From Agaricus subrufescens (lineage: Eukaryota > Basidiomycota > Agaricomycetes > Agaricales > Agaricaceae), in NCBI GenBank assembly GCA_029945375.1, contig CM057057.1, positions 6,014,001-6,078,000 on the forward strand: a stretch of 64,000 bases of DNA. The letters are read 5' to 3'. This document shows positions 43,450-52,915 of this stretch, one piece after another. The notes beneath the pieces are model-generated. The model did not search any database. It saw only the letters and a program-made list of their open reading frames with translations, and was not told where the DNA came from. The position numbers and the translations under genes were made by a program. Within the stretch, counting starts at the first letter, position 1. Every line of letters begins with the position of its first letter.

Positions 43450-44550
43450 GCAGGCTGCCAGACAATGGAGCAAGAAGCTCAGAAGTGTCCTAGAGGGTAT
43501 TGGCTACTCTAGACTTCGCTCCGACAACTCTATCTACATTTATTCCAAGGGAGACATCAAGGTCATAGTGCCTGTCTTCATTGATGATATAACTCTGGTG
43601 TCTAAAAGCGATGCTGCTGTCTCTGCTGCTGTCTCTGAGCTGTCTAGCCACTTCAAACTTCGAGATCTCGGGTCTACCACTCTGCTACTGGGTATTCAGG
43701 TGAAGCAGGACTGTTCTAAGCGCACCATTTCGCTCTCACAAGAGCACTACATCAAGGAGCTGCTAGAACGATTCCATATGGATGATTCCAACTCCCTTTC
43801 CACCCCACTTCCACCTGGTTCTGAGCTCTCCGACATTGTGCCCTCTCTCGAGGAGCAGGCTGAGATGAAGTCAGTTCCTTATCTCTCTGCTGTAGGTGCC
43901 CTGCAGTATCTGGCCACCATGACTTGTCCCGACATTGCCTATGCAGTCTCCTACCTTGGGAGATTCAACCACAACCCTGCTCCTGCCCACTGGCTTGCAG
44001 TGAAGCATTTACTTCGCTATTTGAAGGGTACCCTGCACTACCAGCTCATCTACAGAGGTGGTGACTCTGGGGAACTGTTTACCACCTATTCCGATGCCTC
44101 TCACGGCGGCTGCAAGGCCACAGGTCGAGCTACAGGTGGATATGTGACCATTGTCTCTGGTGCTGCTGTGGGCTGGTCCTCAAAGCGTCAGCCTTTTGTG
44201 ACTCTCTCGAGCACTGAGGCCGAGTTTGTGGCTGCTGTTGAGGCTGGAAAGGAAATCAAGTGGACTAGGAACATTCTCAGCGAGTTTGGCTACCCCCAGA
44301 CACTTGCTTCGACTTTATTTGTTGATAACAAGTCTGGAATCAGTGTGGCAAAGAATCCTGAGCACCACGGGCGCATGAAACACCTGGATCTTCGGTTCTA
44401 CTGGCTCTGGGAGGCTGTAGAAGAAGGAATCATCGATCCCCTCTATGTTTCAACTGATCAGCAAGTGGCCGACATTCTGACCAAGGCTGTAGCACCAAAG
44501 GTGATTGATTTTGCTGTCCCGCTATTGGGACTTGGACACTAGACTGCTTG

Positions 44551-44563
44551 GATCAAGGGGGTG
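44551..44563 (+). promoter_or_regulatory. Polypurine tract of A2
   Basis: GATCAAGGGGGTG directly before the 3' LTR. The same tract precedes the 3' LTRs of B2 and B3 in reverse. Confidence 0.8.
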
Positions 44564-44880
44564 TGTTAGAATGCCCCAAGCATTCAGCTATTAGAGTGAC
44601 TGGACAATTTGTTTTGTGTATATCTCGACTTAGAGTAAAGCGGACGCTTCCGCTCACGTGATAGATTAGTCAGCGCATGTTGAACTTGCCTGTGGACGAC
44701 TTAGAAGTCTTTAGCTTCTTATACTTGTCCACAGGTGAGCAATCTCTTTGTATTGTTGTTATAGCTTCTTATACTTGTCCACAGATTAACTGTGCTAATA
44801 CTAGCTCATTTCTTATCCGATCCGCTCGATACTAGCGTCGTTAGGATCGCCACTGCGAACTCTACGTTCCACTTCCAACA
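44564..44880 (+). repeat. 3' LTR of Copia A2
   Basis: 317 bp. Followed at 44881 by TCGCC, the right target duplication. Confidence 0.94.
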
Positions 44881-45071
44881 TCGCCTTGTTGCTAAGGGCT
44901 TCTCCCAGCGTCCTGGCTTCGATTACACCGAGGTCTTTGCCCCTACATTTCGTCCTGCTTCTCTGAGACTCATTATAGCTCTGGCTGCTAGAGAGGGCTA
45001 CAAAATGCATTCTGTTGACATCTCCTCTGCCTTCACTTATGGGGAACTCGAGGAGGAGATCTACATGAGGC
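44881..45071 (+). pseudogene. pol fragment of Copia B1 (RT)
   Basis: Reads RLVAKGFSQRPGFDYTEVFA, FRPASLRLIIALAAREG, SVDISSAFTYGELEEEIYMR, the central RT region, continuing 38167-39491. It is cut by HL-g after GAGATCTACATGAGGC. Confidence 0.86.
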
Positions 45072-47479
45072 GTACATCGCTTCTTGACTTCTTACCACTA
45101 CCTTCCTGTTTTGGAAGCCTCAGTGGTTTAGCTATACTAGGAGCAATACACGTTCTGCAATATGGATACTCGTCCGGACTTCGACAACGGAGGCTGGGAG
45201 ACCGATAGCAATGATGACTCGAAGCTGCCGCCCGCTATGCGAGCGGCAAGTGAAGCATTGGAAATGGAGTTGGAAACTCCAAAGGCCGCACGTATTGCGA
45301 AGATGCGTGCTCATCTCAAAGGTAAGGGCAAGACCGGGGGCACTAGCTACTCGGACACTACCCCCGCCGTATCCTCGTCTGACTTCAATCGCGTCCTGGC
45401 GGACGCATCGGAGTCCATTTCTAGATTGATGAGGGAGGATTCCCCCGCCCCTCAGAAGCAAACTCGCGCTGAACGTAGGCGTGAAAAACTCGACACGGCC
45501 CCCTGGCCCACCACCCCCGTCACCCCCACCCCATCGGGCTCTCGCCAGCCTCTGGGAACGACCGCCGAGCAGCTGCTAGAGGGTTTCTCCTCACTAGCTA
45601 CTCCCCGCACCCCCCGCGCTGCTTCAATCTACACACCTACCAAGGTGCCAGGTAAGAAGCATGGACTCGCCGTATCGCTGTCGACTGCTGCCGACATCGT
45701 TAAGCAAACCCCCCCCCCGACGACAACTTCATCGGCTACGCCGATGAACTACTTCGCCTCATCTTCAACATCTTGTCGAGTGGTGCTCACAAGAACGTTG
45801 ACTTTCAGAACATGGCTGGTGTCTGCTCATTTGAGACGGCACTAGCTATCATTATCGGTCAAACTGGCGCCGCATCCCCCCCATCCCCCGTCAAACCGAC
45901 CGCCCCCCTCCCCCCTTCGACCCCCGTCGTTCCCTCGAGTCGCCCTCGGTCTCCTATGGCCGAGGACGAGGTAACCCCGGGTGCGAAACGTGTTCGCATC
46001 GAGGCACCACCTGCCTCTACACCCAAGAAACCCGCTTTAGGAAAGCGTGCCCCGGCTGCTCCCGCAGCTGTTCAAGCACCTTCCAAGAGCGCTCTCAAGG
46101 CTAAGCCGGCCTCCGTCCCTTCCCTCCCAAAGGCCCCAGCTCCCTCCACTGCCCCCGCTGTCTCTCGTCGTGCTCCCGCACGCAAGGGAAAGCATACCAG
46201 CCACGGCGCTTCGCGTCGCGGCGTTCTCGTTCATCCACCGGCCAGATCTTCCATCCACGCTATTAATATCACTCCCGATATTCTCCGGGAGTGCAACAAT
46301 CATCTCCGGAACGACCTCAAGTCCGAGGTTATTCTGGAATCTTCCATCGACACGGCCGACGGCATTCACATAGCCGCCTCCCGAGTCCTTTCCAAGCCCG
46401 AGACCGCCTGCGTGCTCAAGCACATTCGCCGCCTCGTCGACCCCAACGGACTCGTCCCCCTCAAGTCTGCCACCCCCACTTCCACATCTTACCTCAAGGT
46501 AATCGACGTACCTCTCATCCCGGCTCCCCCCGCCTCATGGATCTCCGCGCAGCGCGAGGCCTTCACCCTCGCTATGCACAATTCGCCCATCAGTACCGCC
46601 CTCTCCCGACACCTCAAGCACGCCGTTCGCTTCATGCGGACTTCCCGCTGCGCTGACACTTGTGTCGCGTGGCTTGACATTTCTGATTCCGTCTCGGGCC
46701 GTACGGCCCGTGACTTCATTGGTAAGCACGTCCTCATTGGGGGACAAAACTGTCAAATCCGCGGTGCTGCCCCGCAGCCCGGCTCTGCCCTCTGCACTCG
46801 GTGCCAGAGGTGGGGCCACCACTCTGACGTGTGCCGTGCCAAAGGTATACGATGCCCTCACTGCGCGGGACCGCATTCTGCGGAGTCCCATATCCCGGCC
46901 GCCATCGCGATGAAGAAGAATCCAGACGACCGACACTGCGCTAACTGTGCCGCAGCAGGCAAGAAGAACAAGGCGCACTCCACAACAGACACTTCGTGTC
47001 CGTTCTGGAACAATCGCTTCGATTGGGATTGGCTCAAGCGCCAGTTCCCATCGAAGAAGTAGGAAAGTTCATCGTTTCTTTCGGGAGCACGCGCCGCCGG
47101 TACCCACCATTTCCCCTCGCCATCTCGTCCGCGATCGTAACCGCCTCGTCTGAAAATCGGAGGTGTATCCAAGTCTTAACGTAGGTGATATGTGTTTGCT
47201 CGAGCCAAGGCTCGCTTCGCTCGCTTCTCTTTGGGACTTATCATTTCTTTTTCACTTTGTTATGTTTTTTCTTTTCTTTCCTCGAGGCGATGATCATTCC
47301 GCCGGATACGTTTTTCTTTTAATCATGTTGTTTGGGGCTTAATGTTTTCACTCGGATACGCGTCATGGCATCCATATTCTTGTAGTATGCCCAGATTATC
47401 TACCTGGATGTCGTATAGCTACTTGAATAAAAGGTCCACCGAGAGGTGCCGTTGATACAAAAAAAAAAAAAAAAAAAAA
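45072..47479 (+). mobile_element. HL-g: half-LINE element
   Basis: 16-bp duplication GAGATCTACATGAGGC (45056-45071 and 47480-47495). Head GTACATCGCTTCTTGACTTC, ORF 45162-47062, 3' UTR about 390 bp, poly(A) about 47459-47479 after GGTGCCGTTGATAC. Same subfamily as HL-a and HL-b. Confidence 0.92.
45162..47062 (+). pseudogene. Gag/ORF1-like zinc-knuckle protein of HL-g, frameshift at a C-run
   Basis: ATG 45162 (MDTRPDFDNGGWETDSNDDS), open through VSLSTAADIVKQTPP. A lengthened C-run near 45709-45718 shifts the frame; the original frame resumes (MSSGAHKNVDFQNMAGVCSF, 45773 on) to the stop at 47062. Downstream are the RRM-like domain (SYLKVIDVPLIPAPPASW, AWLDISDSVSGRTARDF) and knuckles CTRCQRWGHHSDVC, CPHCAGPHSAESH and CANCAAAGKKNKAH. 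One further change from the family is FDWDWLKRQ for FDRDWLKRQ, a C-to-T change in CGG. It is broken by this single indel only. Confidence 0.86.
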
Positions 47480-47510
47480 GAGATCTACATGAGGCAACCA
47501 GAGGGCTATC
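47480..47510 (+). pseudogene. pol fragment of Copia B1 (end visible in window)
   Basis: Reads EIYMRQPEGY, then is cut by Copia B3 at GGGCTATC. The final CTATC (47506-47510) is the left target duplication of B3. Confidence 0.8.
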
Positions 47511-47808
47511 TGTCGGAGGTAGAACGTAGCGCGTGCGGAGACGGTTCTAACGATGGTAGTCACGAGTGAATCGGATTAGAATTAAATGAGATATCCTGTG
47601 AACAAGTCTAAGAAGCTATCTATGAATATACAGAACTCTATACTCACCTGTGAACAAGTCTAAGAAGCTAAAGGCTTCTAGAGCGTTCACAGACAAGTTC
47701 AACATGTGCTTACTAATATATCACATGATCAGAAAGTCGTACCATCTCTAAGTCCATATACAAGACTGTTGGGGCACTCTAACACAAGACTGCTGGGGCA
47801 GTCTAACA
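47511..47808 (-). repeat. 3' LTR of Copia B3
   Basis: 298 bp, reverse orientation, next to the reverse complement of the polypurine tract (47809-47823). Confidence 0.9.
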
Positions 47809-47834
47809 CACCCCCTTGATCCAACCAGTCCATA

Positions 47835-48870
47835 CTACTGTCCAAGTCCCAACAACGGCACAGCAAAGTCAACAACCTTTAGTGATACAGCCTTAGTTAG
47901 GATGTCCGCAACTTGCTGATCAGTAGACACATAGAGGGGATCAATGACTCCATCCTCTACAGCCTCGCGGAGCCAATAGAACCGAAGATCTAGGTGTTTC
48001 ATGCGCCCGTGGTGCTCAGGATTCCTGGCTACACTGATACCAGACTTGTTATCCACGAAAAGCGTTGAGGGAAGTGTCTGGTGATAGCCAAACTCTGTCA
48101 GGATGTTCCTAGTCCACTTGATCTCCTTTCCAGCTTCGACAGCAGCAACAAATTCAGCCTCAGTGCTCGAGAGAGTCACAAAGGGCTGACACTTTGAGGA
48201 CCATCCTACAGCAGCCCCAGACACTAGAGTCACATAACCACCTGTAGCTCAACCTGTGGCCTTGCAGCCACCATGGGAAGCGTCAGAATAGGTGGTGAAC
48301 AGCTCTCCAGAGTCACTACCTCGGTAGACAAGCTGGTAGTGCAGTGTGCCCTTCAAATAGCGAAGTAAATGCTTGACAGCAAGCCAATGGGCAGGAGCAG
48401 GATTGTGGTTGAATCTCCCGAGGTAGGAGACAGCATAGGCAATGTCGGGACGAGTCATGGTGGCCAGATACTGCAGGGCACCTACAGCAGAGAGATAGGG
48501 AACTGATTTCATCTCAGCCTGCTCCTCGAGTGAGGGCACAATGTCTGAGAGCTCAGAGCCAGGAGGTAGAGGGGTGGAAAGGGAGTTAGAATCATCCATA
48601 TTGAACCGTTCTAGGAGCTCCTTGATGTAGTGCTCTTGGGAGAGGGAGATGGAACGATTAGAGCGATCCTGCTTCACCTGAATGCCCAGCAGAAGTGTGG
48701 TAGAGCCTAGATCTTGCAGTTTGAAGTGCCGAGACAGCTCTGAGACAGCAGAGGCCATGGCTGCATCGCTTTTAGAGACTAGGGTAATGTCATCAATGAA
48801 GACTGGTACAATGACCTTGATGTCTCCCTTGGAATAGATGTAAATGGAGTTGTCGGAGCGAAGTCTAGAG
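47835..48870 (-). pseudogene. pol of Copia B3, C-terminal part (RT end, RNase H), in-frame TGA
   Basis: On the minus strand from 48870: YIYSKGDIKVIVPVFIDD (RT active site), SKSDAAMASAVSELSRHFKL, LSTPLPPGSELSDIVP, VGALQYLATMTRPDIAYAVS, TYSDASHGGCKATG, then TGA at 48251-48249 where A2 has CGA. It continues in the same frame with MTLVSGAAVGWSSK, STEAEFVAAVEAGKEIKW, DNKSGISVARNPEHH and the stop at 47835. The same TGA is in B2. The upstream part continues at 51132 after HL-h. Confidence 0.87.
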
Positions 48871-51131
48871 TTTTTTTTTTTGTAATCAACGGCACCTCTC
48901 GGTGGACCTTTTATTAATGTAGCTATTCGACATCCGGTTAGATACTCCGGGCTTACTACACTAATATGGATGCCATAACGCGTATCCTATACGGGCCCCC
49001 AGACCGCTACAAAATCAAACACTTACATGTGGAGGGAAGGAAACGTATCCGCGCGACGAGGTCAAGCGCATAAGAACCCGAACACACAAACACAAAAACA
49101 TAGAAAAAGAAAATGTTGAGGCAAAGAGAGTACAGACCGAAACGAGCTATAAGCTCAAGCAAACATCCCCGCAACTTCAAGCCCCGTATCTACCGGCATG
49201 ATGACCAGCGGTTTCCTTCGCAGACGATATAGCAAAAAGAAAAGGAAAATGGTGGGTCCAGTCAACGCAAGGTCCCGAAGCCGACCATGACAGCCGACTA
49301 CTTCGTCGATGTGAACTGGCGGCGTAGCCAGTCCCGGTCGAATCGATTGGTCCAGAACGGACACGAAGTGTCCGTTGTGGAGTGCTGCGTCTTCTTCTTC
49401 TTGCTCACGGAACAGTTGCAGCAGTGACGGTCGTCGGGATTACGCTTCATGGCAATCGCGGCCTGGACGTGTGAGTCGGCAGTGTGCGGACCTGCGCAAT
49501 GTGGACACCGTATACCTTTTGAACGGCATACGTCAGCGTGGTGACCCCACCTCTGGCAGCGAGTGCAGAGAATGGAGCCGGGCCGGGGTGCAGCGCCTCG
49601 GATTTGACAGTTACGCCCTCCAATGAGGACATGCTTACCGATGAAGTCGCGGGCCGTACGGCCCGAGACGGAGTCTTGAATATCCACCCACGCGACGCAG
49701 GTGTCAGAGTGTTTTGAGGTCCGCATGAATCGGACCGCGTGCTTGACTTGGCGGGCGAGAGACTGCCCGATCGGAGATTTTTGCATAGCATCGACGAAGG
49801 CGGTGCGTTGCGCGACAATCCATGAGGCGGGAGGGGCCGGGATGAGTGGTACGTCTATAATCTTCAAGTAAGACGTGGAGGTGGGGGTGGCGGCCTGGAG
49901 AGGGACGAGGCCGTTGGGGTCAACGAGGCGGCGTATGTGTCTGAGCACACACGCGGACTCGGGATGGGACAGTACCCGGGAAGCGGCAATGAAGATACCG
50001 GTTCCCGAGTCGATAGAACTTTCGAGAACGACCTCAGATTTGAGGTCGTCCTTAAGGTGGCGATTACACTCCAGCAAGACTTCTGGAGTGATATTAATAG
50101 CACGGATACTAGATCCGGCCGGGGGAGTGATGTGGACGCCCTTGCGGGACGCACCATGGGTAGTGTGCTTGCCCTTGCGCGCTGGTGCACGCCTGGACAC
50201 AGCAGGGGCAGTGGAGGGAGCCGGGGCCTTGGGGGAGGACGGGATGGGAGCCGGCTTGGCCTTGAGAGCGGACTTGGGAGGTGCTCGAACAGCTGCGGGT
50301 GCAGCCAGGGCACGCTTCCGAGTCGCGGCGGGTTTAGGAGTGGATCCTGTTGGTGATTGGATCCGGACTTTCTTCGGCTGAGGTGCCGCAGCCTCATGCT
50401 CCACCTCGGCCATCGGGGACCGGGGTCGAGACTCGGGGGCACTCGGAGTCGAAGGGGGAAGGGGGGTGGCGGGCTTGACTGGGGATGGAGGAGATGCAGC
50501 GCCAGTCTGGCCGATGATGATGGCGAGCGATTCCTCGAAAGAATTCGAGCCCGTCATGTTTGTGAACTCCATCTGCTTGTAGGCAGGGGAGTTGAGGAGG
50601 TTGTAGATCAGGATCAACAACTCCGAGGCATAAGCCACGTAGTCGCTGCCTGGGGAGGTGGAGCGGACCATGTCGGATGCTGTGGCCAACATGGAGGCGA
50701 GTCGGTTCTTCTTTCCTGGCACCGCAGAGGGCGAGAAGATCGAAGAGGCGCGGGAGGGGGTAGCCGGGGGGTTACCAGGAGTGTGCGGGCTCTGAGACGC
50801 GTACGACAACGGGGTCGTCGCCGACGCTTGCGAAGGGCCTGCGGGGGTGGGGGTAGCGTAGGGGGAGGGCCCAGCAGCCTTGAGCTGCTTGGCTCTCAAA
50901 TGAGACTTCATCTTTTCCAGACGAGTCGCCTTGGGGGTTTGCGGCGTTTTGAGGACCGCGGCCTGTAACACTTTGGGGAGTGGCGCATCGTCGTCCGTAG
51001 ACCACCCTCCGTTATCAAAGTCCTCTCTCGTATCCATAGCTGGGCTGTAGAACGCGTTATATTCCTACTCAAGCACTTCCACTGAGACTTCCAAAAGAGG
51101 AAGGTGGTGGTTGCGGTTCAAGAAGGGATGG
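48871..51131 (-). mobile_element. HL-h: complete half-LINE element
   Basis: Target duplication CGAAGTCTAGAG(T) (48859-48871 and 51132-51144). Short poly(A) seen as T-run 48871-48881, then GTAATCAACGGCACC. Head CCATCCCTTCTTGAACCGC at 51131. ORF intact. Confidence 0.92.
49298..51037 (-). CDS. Gag/ORF1-like zinc-knuckle RNA-binding protein of HL-h (intact)
   Basis: 579 aa without interruption, ATG 51037 to stop 49298. Same plan as HL-f: an acidic N-terminus (MDTREDFDNGGWSTDDDAPL), VPGKKNRLASMLATAS, helical SELLILIYNLLNS, a Pro/Ala/Lys linker, the RRM-like domain (SYLKIIDVPLIPAPPASW; AWVDIQDSVSGRTARDF) and knuckles CTRCQRWGHHADVC, CPHCAGPHTADSH and CCNCSVSKKKKTQH...C. Differences from HL-f lie mostly in the linker (an insert TGAASPPSPVKP, and PATPSRASSIF for PKTPNPF), while the RRM-like and zinc parts are nearly unchanged. 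That suggests selection on the protein in the recent past. Probable role: binding of element RNA; the RT would have to come from elsewhere. Confidence 0.85.
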   Translation of the reverse strand: MDTREDFDNGGWSTDDDAPLPKVLQAAVLKTPQTPKATRLEKMKSHLRAKQLKAAGPSPYATPTPAGPSQASATTPLSYASQSPHTPGNPPATPSRASSIFSPSAVPGKKNRLASMLATASDMVRSTSPGSDYVAYASELLILIYNLLNSPAYKQMEFTNMTGSNSFEESLAIIIGQTGAASPPSPVKPATPLPPSTPSAPESRPRSPMAEVEHEAAAPQPKKVRIQSPTGSTPKPAATRKRALAAPAAVRAPPKSALKAKPAPIPSSPKAPAPSTAPAVSRRAPARKGKHTTHGASRKGVHITPPAGSSIRAINITPEVLLECNRHLKDDLKSEVVLESSIDSGTGIFIAASRVLSHPESACVLRHIRRLVDPNGLVPLQAATPTSTSYLKIIDVPLIPAPPASWIVAQRTAFVDAMQKSPIGQSLARQVKHAVRFMRTSKHSDTCVAWVDIQDSVSGRTARDFIGKHVLIGGRNCQIRGAAPRPGSILCTRCQRWGHHADVCRSKGIRCPHCAGPHTADSHVQAAIAMKRNPDDRHCCNCSVSKKKKTQHSTTDTSCPFWTNRFDRDWLRRQFTSTK

Positions 51132-52455
51132 CGAAGTCTAGAGTTGCCAATACCCTCTAGAACACCTCGGAGCTTCTTACTCCACTGTCTGGCAGCCTGC
51201 TTAAGGCCATAGAGTGATTTTCGGAGCCTGAAGACCATATTAGGTCCCCCAGTATGATAGCCCTCTGGTTGCCTCATGTAGATCTCCTCCTCGAGTTCCC
51301 CATAAGTAAAGGCAGAGGAGATGTCAACAGAACGCATTTTGTAGCCCTCTCTAGCAGCCAGAGCTATAATGAGTCTCAGAGAAGCAGGACGAAATGTAGG
51401 GGCAAAGACCTCGGTGTAATTGAATCCAGGACGTTGGGAGAAGCCCTTAGCAACAAGACGAGCCCTATAGCGCTCAATAGAGCCGTCGGCATGCCTTTTC
51501 ACCTTGAAGACCCAGCCAGAGTTGACTATCTTCTTACCAGGAGGCAGTTCAGTGAGTTCCCAAGTCCTGTTAGCCTCGAGATTGAATATCTCGGTGTTAC
51601 AAGCATCGACCCAGTGTTCCCTGTCAGGGGACTGCATAGCAAGCCTGTAGGTGTGAGGATCAGCTGTAGAAACAGCTCCAGCAAACTCGACCTCATAGAA
51701 GTCAGTGTCAGCTGAAAGAGCAGCCTCATCGTTGTCTTCTGGGTCTCTAGCAGGCAGATTAGGTTGCCTGACCTTCCACCAGTCACCAGGGGGCTTCCGA
51801 ACGCGCCCAGTGCGACGTGGCACTCTGGGAGGCTCAGGGGGCACTCCAGAAGTGGGAGGAGTCACAGGGAGCGGAATTGGAGCTTGTGGGGGCGGAGTAG
51901 CAGGGCTAGGAGGAGGAGGAGCAGGTAGAGGAGTCTCCTCTTCGAGAGGAACAGAAGGAGTACTAGAATGGGAGGCTGAAAGCGAGCAGGGAGAGGGCTA
52001 GTATCACCCCCTTCATCTAGGAGAGGTGGCACTCCGAAATGCGACGTTGGTGGTGCAGGAGAGGGCTCAGAAACATTCTGAGACTCAGGGGAGGGGGGGA
52101 GGGCCAGCAAATGATGGAACAGCATCGAGTTGGGCTTTAGAAGTCCCAGGAAAGTACCTTTCATCGAAATCAGCTCTCTCCGAGATCACTGAACGCTTAG
52201 TGACTGGATTGTAGAACTTCCAGCCCTTGTAGCCTGCAGGATAGCCTATAAAGATGCATTTTTTGTAGTGAGGCTCTAGAGAAGTCCTCTTATCTCGTTG
52301 TACATGCACATAGGCAGTACACCCCCATACTCGGAGGTGGGAGACATCAGGCTTTCGCTTATAGAAGGCCTGGAAGGGTGTAGTCCCAGAGAGCGACGCT
52401 GTAGGCAGCCTATTCCAGACATGGACCATAGAAGACACACACTCCCCCCAGAAAG
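51132..52455 (-). pseudogene. pol of Copia B3, integrase-to-RT part, frameshifted
   Basis: From 52455 on the minus strand: FWGECVSSMVHVWNRLPTAS, FYKRKPDVSHLRVWGC, IGYPAGYKGWKFYNP, SFAGPPPLP. An extra G in the run near 52090-52100 and a second shift near 51960-51990 break the frame in the Pro-rich linker. The frame is then open from about 51865: GRVRKPPGDWWKVRQP, NSGWVFKVKRHADGS, NYTEVFAPTFR, SLYGLKQAARQWSKKLRG. It ends where HL-h is inserted. A3 interrupts its upstream side. Confidence 0.84.
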
Positions 52456-52782
52456 TGTTAGAATGCCCCAAGCATTCAGTTAAGTCATGACATTAGAGTG
52501 ACTGGTTAATTTGTTTTGTGTATATCTCGACTTAGAGTAAAGCGGACGATTCCGCTCACGTGATAGATTAGTCAGCGCATGTTGAACTTGCCTGTGGACG
52601 ACTTAGAAGTCTTTAGCTTCTTATACTTGTCCACAGGTGAGCAATCTCTTTGTATTGTTGATTTAGCTTCTTATACTTGTCCACAGAGTAACTGTGCTAA
52701 TACTAGCTCAATTCTTATCCGATCCGCTCGATACTAGCGTCGTTAGGATCGCCACTGCGAACTCTACGTTCTCGTTCCAACA
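52456..52782 (+). repeat. 5' LTR of Copia A3
   Basis: 327 bp, ten longer than the other A LTRs because of an extra AAGTCATGAC near 52487. Confidence 0.92.
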
Positions 52783-52798
52783 GGTTATGGGCCCCGGC
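52783..52798 (+). promoter_or_regulatory. Primer-binding site of A3
   Basis: GGTTATGGGCCCCGGC directly after the LTR, as in the other Copia copies. Confidence 0.8.
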
Positions 52799-52915
52799 TT
52801 CTAACGACCTACAAATCGACTTTTCATTCTTCAACCATCATCTACTCAACTCCTACTCTCTCTCATCCCTCCTCCCTCAAACTATTTCGCTTCCCCTGCC
52901 CGCAATTTTGCTCGT

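Larger units (their letters stand above)
39942..44542 (+). pseudogene. gag-pol polyprotein of Copia A2 (one TGA, one insertion)
   Basis: One frame from ATG 39942: Gag (MASGSPAFVKLNGENYATW), knuckle CDFCGRTGHKVANC, protease DTGATSHMTP, pre-integrase HHCC region, integrase (HSDLHG ... FIDDATRF ... DKGGEY), linker, RT and RNase H. TGA at 42045-42047 replaces the CGA read in A1 and A3 (HIQRDKRNSL). The frame continues to 43200 in RT (KLLYGLKQ), where the solo LTR with its 5-bp duplication adds 254 bp and breaks the frame. After 43455 it resumes: the RT active site PVFIDDITLVS, SVPYLSAVGALQYLATMT, RNase H TYSDASHGGCKATGRATG, STEAEFVAAVEAGKEIKW and DNKSGISVAKNPEHH, stop at 44542. Without these two lesions it would be a full polyprotein of usual Copia length. 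Confidence 0.88.
39492..44880 (+). mobile_element. Copia LTR retrotransposon A2 (full length)
   Basis: Complete element: LTR 39492-39808, PBS, gag-pol 39942-44542, polypurine tract, LTR 44564-44880. Flanks TGGCC and TCGCC are a 5-bp duplication with one change. The two LTRs differ at about seven of 317 positions by eye. It is interrupted only by a 249-bp solo LTR (43201-43449). Inserted in B1. Confidence 0.93.
24458..47510 (+). mobile_element. Copia LTR retrotransposon B1 (interrupted many times)
   Basis: Subfamily B element inserted in A1. Visible pieces: 24458-26164, 27538-27559, 35550-35894, 38167-39491, 44881-45071 and 47480-47510. They join into one gag-pol running from Gag to the RT motif EIYMRQPEGY. 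Interrupters are HL-c, B2, HL-f, A2, HL-g and B3, each bounded by target duplications. The 3' part and 3' LTR are beyond the window. Confidence 0.88.
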
